Source: Chloroflexota bacterium (GTDB lineage Bacteria; Chloroflexota; Anaerolineae; Aggregatilineales; Phototrophicaceae). Taken from it: DNA of 34,879 nt. The notes under the pieces were generated by a model that did no database searches, was not told the origin of the DNA, and saw only the letters and a list, made by a program, of their open reading frames with translations. The first letter of the stretch is position 1. The number at the start of each line of letters is the position of its first letter. Both the position numbers and the translations under genes were made by a program. Of this stretch, positions 33,501-34,879 are shown piece by piece. The stretch lies in NCBI GenBank assembly GCA_014338005.1, contig QUBZ01000046.1:1-34879 (forward strand). The letters are read 5' to 3'.

Positions 33501-34879
33501 TCGATGCGCTGCAAACGCAGGCCATAAACGCCCGCGATCACGCCGCCATTAGCATCCAGAAGGAACACATCACCACCGGCATAATCGCCCGCCTCCGACG
33601 AACGATAAGCGTATCCCCATAAATCGGCCTGGACATCCGGTTCGGCATAAAGGCAGACCCGCTCTGCGCTGACCGGCAGATAAGTATCATCTCCCGGCGG
33701 CAGCAGCGCCACCAGAAGCTGCAAGCAGCCGTCCAGCAGCGCCGGATGTATCCGATAAGCCTGACCCTGGGTGCGAACCACTTCCGCCACTTGAAACCGC
33801 GCGAAGCCTTCCTGATATTTTTCGTCGCGCCAGAACTGCCCCACCGTCTGGAAATTTGCGCCGTAGTTTAAGCCGCGCGCCGCCATCAGCCGATAATATT
33901 CCGCGCCGGTCACGGACTCGACACAGCGCGTTTCGATAGCTTCCGGCGAAAATGCTTCCGGCTGCGCCGGCGTCCCCGCCCGCACAACACCAGCGGCGTG
34001 CAGCGTCCATTCGGAATTTGCCTCGCCCGCCGGGCGGCTGAGGCAGCGGAACGTGAACGTTTCGGACGACTCCGCCGTCAGCACCACCTGAACCACCCGC
34101 GCTTTATCTTCCGAGAGAATAAGCGCCTGCTGGATGCTTAATGCTTCAAGCTGCCCCGCGCCGGACACTTCGGCCAGCGCCGCCAGCGCCATTTCGCCAA
34201 AAGCCGCCGCCGGCAGAACGATATTTTCCCCAACCCGGTGATCGGCCAGGTACGGCAGCGCCGCTGCATCGAGTTCGGCATCCCAGAAATACGTGCCGGC
34301 ATGAACCGCCGAACCCCAGCGCGGGCCGAGCAGTGGATGGCCGTCGGCGCGGCGCACGGTCTGCCGGGCAGGCTGCGCTTCAAACCAGTAACGGTCGCGT
34401 TTCCAGGGGTAAGTTGGCAGCCGGACAGCTCGGCCACCCGCCGGATACAGGCAGCGCCAATCTACTGCGCCGCCGCGTGTATACAGCGCCGCCAGTGATT
34501 CCAGCATCACCAGCCGCTCGTCCTCATCGCGTTTGGTGGACACCAGCGTTGCGATGCCCGCCGCCGTTTCATCATCCAGGCCATAATCCCGCAGGCCGCG
34601 TTCAATCGCCGGCAGCAAAACCGGGTGCGGGCTGATCTCAATGAACGTGTTGTATCCATCCTCCAGCGCGTGCCGGACAGCCTTCGCAAACAGCACCGGC
34701 TGGCGTAGATTCGCGCCCCAGTAATCCGCGTCGAGCGCCGCGCCGTCGCGCAGTTCGCCGGTCACGGTCGAGTACACCGGGACAGCCACATTCACCGGCT
34801 GAAGCCCAGCCAGATCGCGCACCAGTTCCGGGCGCAGCGCGTCCATGTGCGGGCTGTGAGCGGCCACATCCACCTTCAC
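30518..34879 (-). CDS. Type I PKS module, partial at N-terminus: (KS-)AT-DH-ER-KR-ACP (gene A)
   Basis: Fully reducing extension module whose KS and most of its AT lie beyond the right edge; there is no true start codon in view. Numbering from the first visible residue: the AT fragment opens on the VAAHSPHM motif (active-site His 8) and ends at LPTYPWKRDRYW near 156. DH spans about 175-460, with catalytic His 214 in DHRVGENIVLP and the second motif HPALLDGCLQ. ER spans about 710-1030, with the nucleotide motif HAAAGGVG at 852. KR starts at TGGLGG (1055) with Ser and Tyr 1197 intact and an LDD motif (B-type-like). ACP has phosphopantetheine Ser 1363 in GIDSLLTL. The tail ALSRDEIEALL is a likely docking helix. 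Odd point: the DH HxxxGxxxxP motif has Glu where the Gly is expected. The stop is TGA, one base before the gene B start. The predicted unit is a saturated two-carbon extension if the DH works. Confidence 0.96.
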   Translation of the reverse strand: MKVDVAAHSPHMDALRPELVRDLAGLQPVNVAVPVYSTVTGELRDGAALDADYWGANLRQPVLFAKAVRHALEDGYNTFIEISPHPVLLPAIERGLRDYGLDDETAAGIATLVSTKRDEDERLVMLESLAALYTRGGAVDWRCLYPAGGRAVRLPTYPWKRDRYWFEAQPARQTVRRADGHPLLGPRWGSAVHAGTYFWDAELDAAALPYLADHRVGENIVLPAAAFGEMALAALAEVSGAGQLEALSIQQALILSEDKARVVQVVLTAESSETFTFRCLSRPAGEANSEWTLHAAGVVRAGTPAQPEAFSPEAIETRCVESVTGAEYYRLMAARGLNYGANFQTVGQFWRDEKYQEGFARFQVAEVVRTQGQAYRIHPALLDGCLQLLVALLPPGDDTYLPVSAERVCLYAEPDVQADLWGYAYRSSEAGDYAGGDVFLLDANGGVIAGVYGLRLQRIERAAKGDSLDRLLYHIEWPEKPLLGGVLPQPDVPGSWLVLSGGGMGAELAARLEAKGERCIVVSVGDSYRQIKTGHYMIDPTDAEGFGRLLQEAFEAGKPACRGVIHLWGLESGDALAEAETRGSIGALHLVRALVEAGWETPPRLWLITRGSQAVDGAVENVGQAALWGLGAVIANEHAELRAARVDLSPEGLPEDVDALFRELWLNDGEDQIALRGSKRYVARLALGLPAREGKRVETQWVTAAEQPFRAGISSPGILDNLELRAMARRQPGPGQVEIEVHATGLNFMNVMAALGALPGYPNGVGPLGIECAGVISAVGEGADAFRVGDEVIAVAFDSLATHALADEHLVAHKPGHLSFVEAASVPIVFLTAYYGLFHQARLEAGERVLIHAAAGGVGLAAVQLAQQAGAEIYATAGSPEKRAFLESLGVEHIMDSRSLAFADEIMARTGGEGVDVILNSLAGEAIPRGLAILRPYGRFVEIGKRDIYQNSQVGLMPFQKNLSYFAVDLDKMARERPAALGVILRQLVRRFETGELTPIPTRVFSMAEMVEAFRHMAQAKHIGKIVVARTDKPLPVIFARENVPVRGDGAYLITGGLGGLGLTIARWLVDQGARHLVLTGRRGASETAQEAIRELEAAGAAVQVVQADVSDGDAVAEMLRLIEMTMPPLRGVVHAAGILDDSLLAQMTREQFRRVMSPKMDGAWNLHALTEGQPLDFFVMFSSVTALLGTPGQGNYAAGNAFMDALAHYRRARGLPGLSINWGPWSGVGLAAAEAIRGERLASRGLGSLSPDEGMALFHRLMTDDVPPQVAAVSLDVGAWTQAYPASARASLLISLQQEAAAAAQPEQADGDFRRALLNTEPGRQRRSLLENHIREQVAQVLRVAPARISLQQPLRELGIDSLLTLELRNRLESSFKLTLSATLIFNYPTVAALTGHLAEKMNIPLDAPVEKPTAPQAAAEPAAELDALSRDEIEALLAEELKSIDDLLKGN
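30522..30529 (-). promoter_or_regulatory. Ribosome binding site deciding the GTG start of gene B
   Basis: AAAGGAAA lies inside the last codons of gene A, with the AAAGGA core 7 bp before GTG 30514-30516. An ATG at 30516-30518 overlaps this but is followed at once by TGA in its own frame, so GTG is the usable start. The arrangement (stop TGA, one base, GTG) suggests translational coupling. Confidence 0.75.

Noticed and set aside
1..34879. Thioesterase, reductase release domain or KSQ loading domain
   Set aside because: All complete genes end in ACP plus a short acidic tail, and all five visible KS domains have the elongation Cys in DTACSSS, so neither a release nor a KSQ-type start function is in view.

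Overview
The window holds part of one large modular type I polyketide synthase (PKS) locus. Everything is on the minus strand and almost every base is coding. There are six consecutive PKS genes, read from the right edge to the left edge. Each encodes a single elongation module. The first (right edge) lacks its start and the sixth (left edge) lacks its end, so this is the interior of a longer assembly line. I see no loading module, thioesterase, tailoring enzyme, regulator, transporter, RNA gene, mobile element or CRISPR array.

Layout in transcription order: gene A (30518-34879, partial) AT-DH-ER-KR-ACP; gene B (24946-30516) KS-AT-DH(degenerate)-KR-ACP; gene C (18322-24921) KS-AT-DH-ER-KR-ACP; gene D (13938-18329) KS-AT-MT-ACP; gene E (6103-13821) KS-AT-DH-MT-ER-KR-ACP; gene F (1-6097, partial) KS-AT-DH-MT-KR, cut inside the KR. 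Gene junctions are 1 bp (A/B), 24 bp (B/C), an 8-bp overlap (C/D), 116 bp (D/E) and 5 bp (E/F). This looks like one operon. The D/E gap is the only sizeable non-coding stretch and carries a long two-stem hairpin followed by a short T run.

How the genes work together: each protein starts with a short helical segment before the KS. Each complete protein, and gene A, ends in an acidic tail with an LSDEE-like helix, as in docking-domain pairs that join one-module PKS proteins. If the chain passes in gene order, A would add a fully reduced two-carbon unit, B a beta-hydroxy unit (its DH has lost catalytic residues), C a reduced unit, D an alpha-methylated beta-keto unit, E an alpha-methylated reduced unit and F an alpha-methylated enoyl unit. 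The last three modules carry C-methyltransferases, so the methyl branches probably come from S-adenosylmethionine. Substitutions at KR catalytic positions in C (Ser to Ala) and E (Tyr to His) make the reduction level of those two units uncertain.

Organism: bacterial, roughly 60% G+C by eye. Codons such as TTA, AAT and TTT are used freely, which argues against Streptomyces-like actinomycetes. One-module proteins with integrated methyltransferases and this type of docking helix are known from cyanobacteria, myxobacteria and Chloroflexota. The sequence alone does not let me choose among these, and the product cannot be named.
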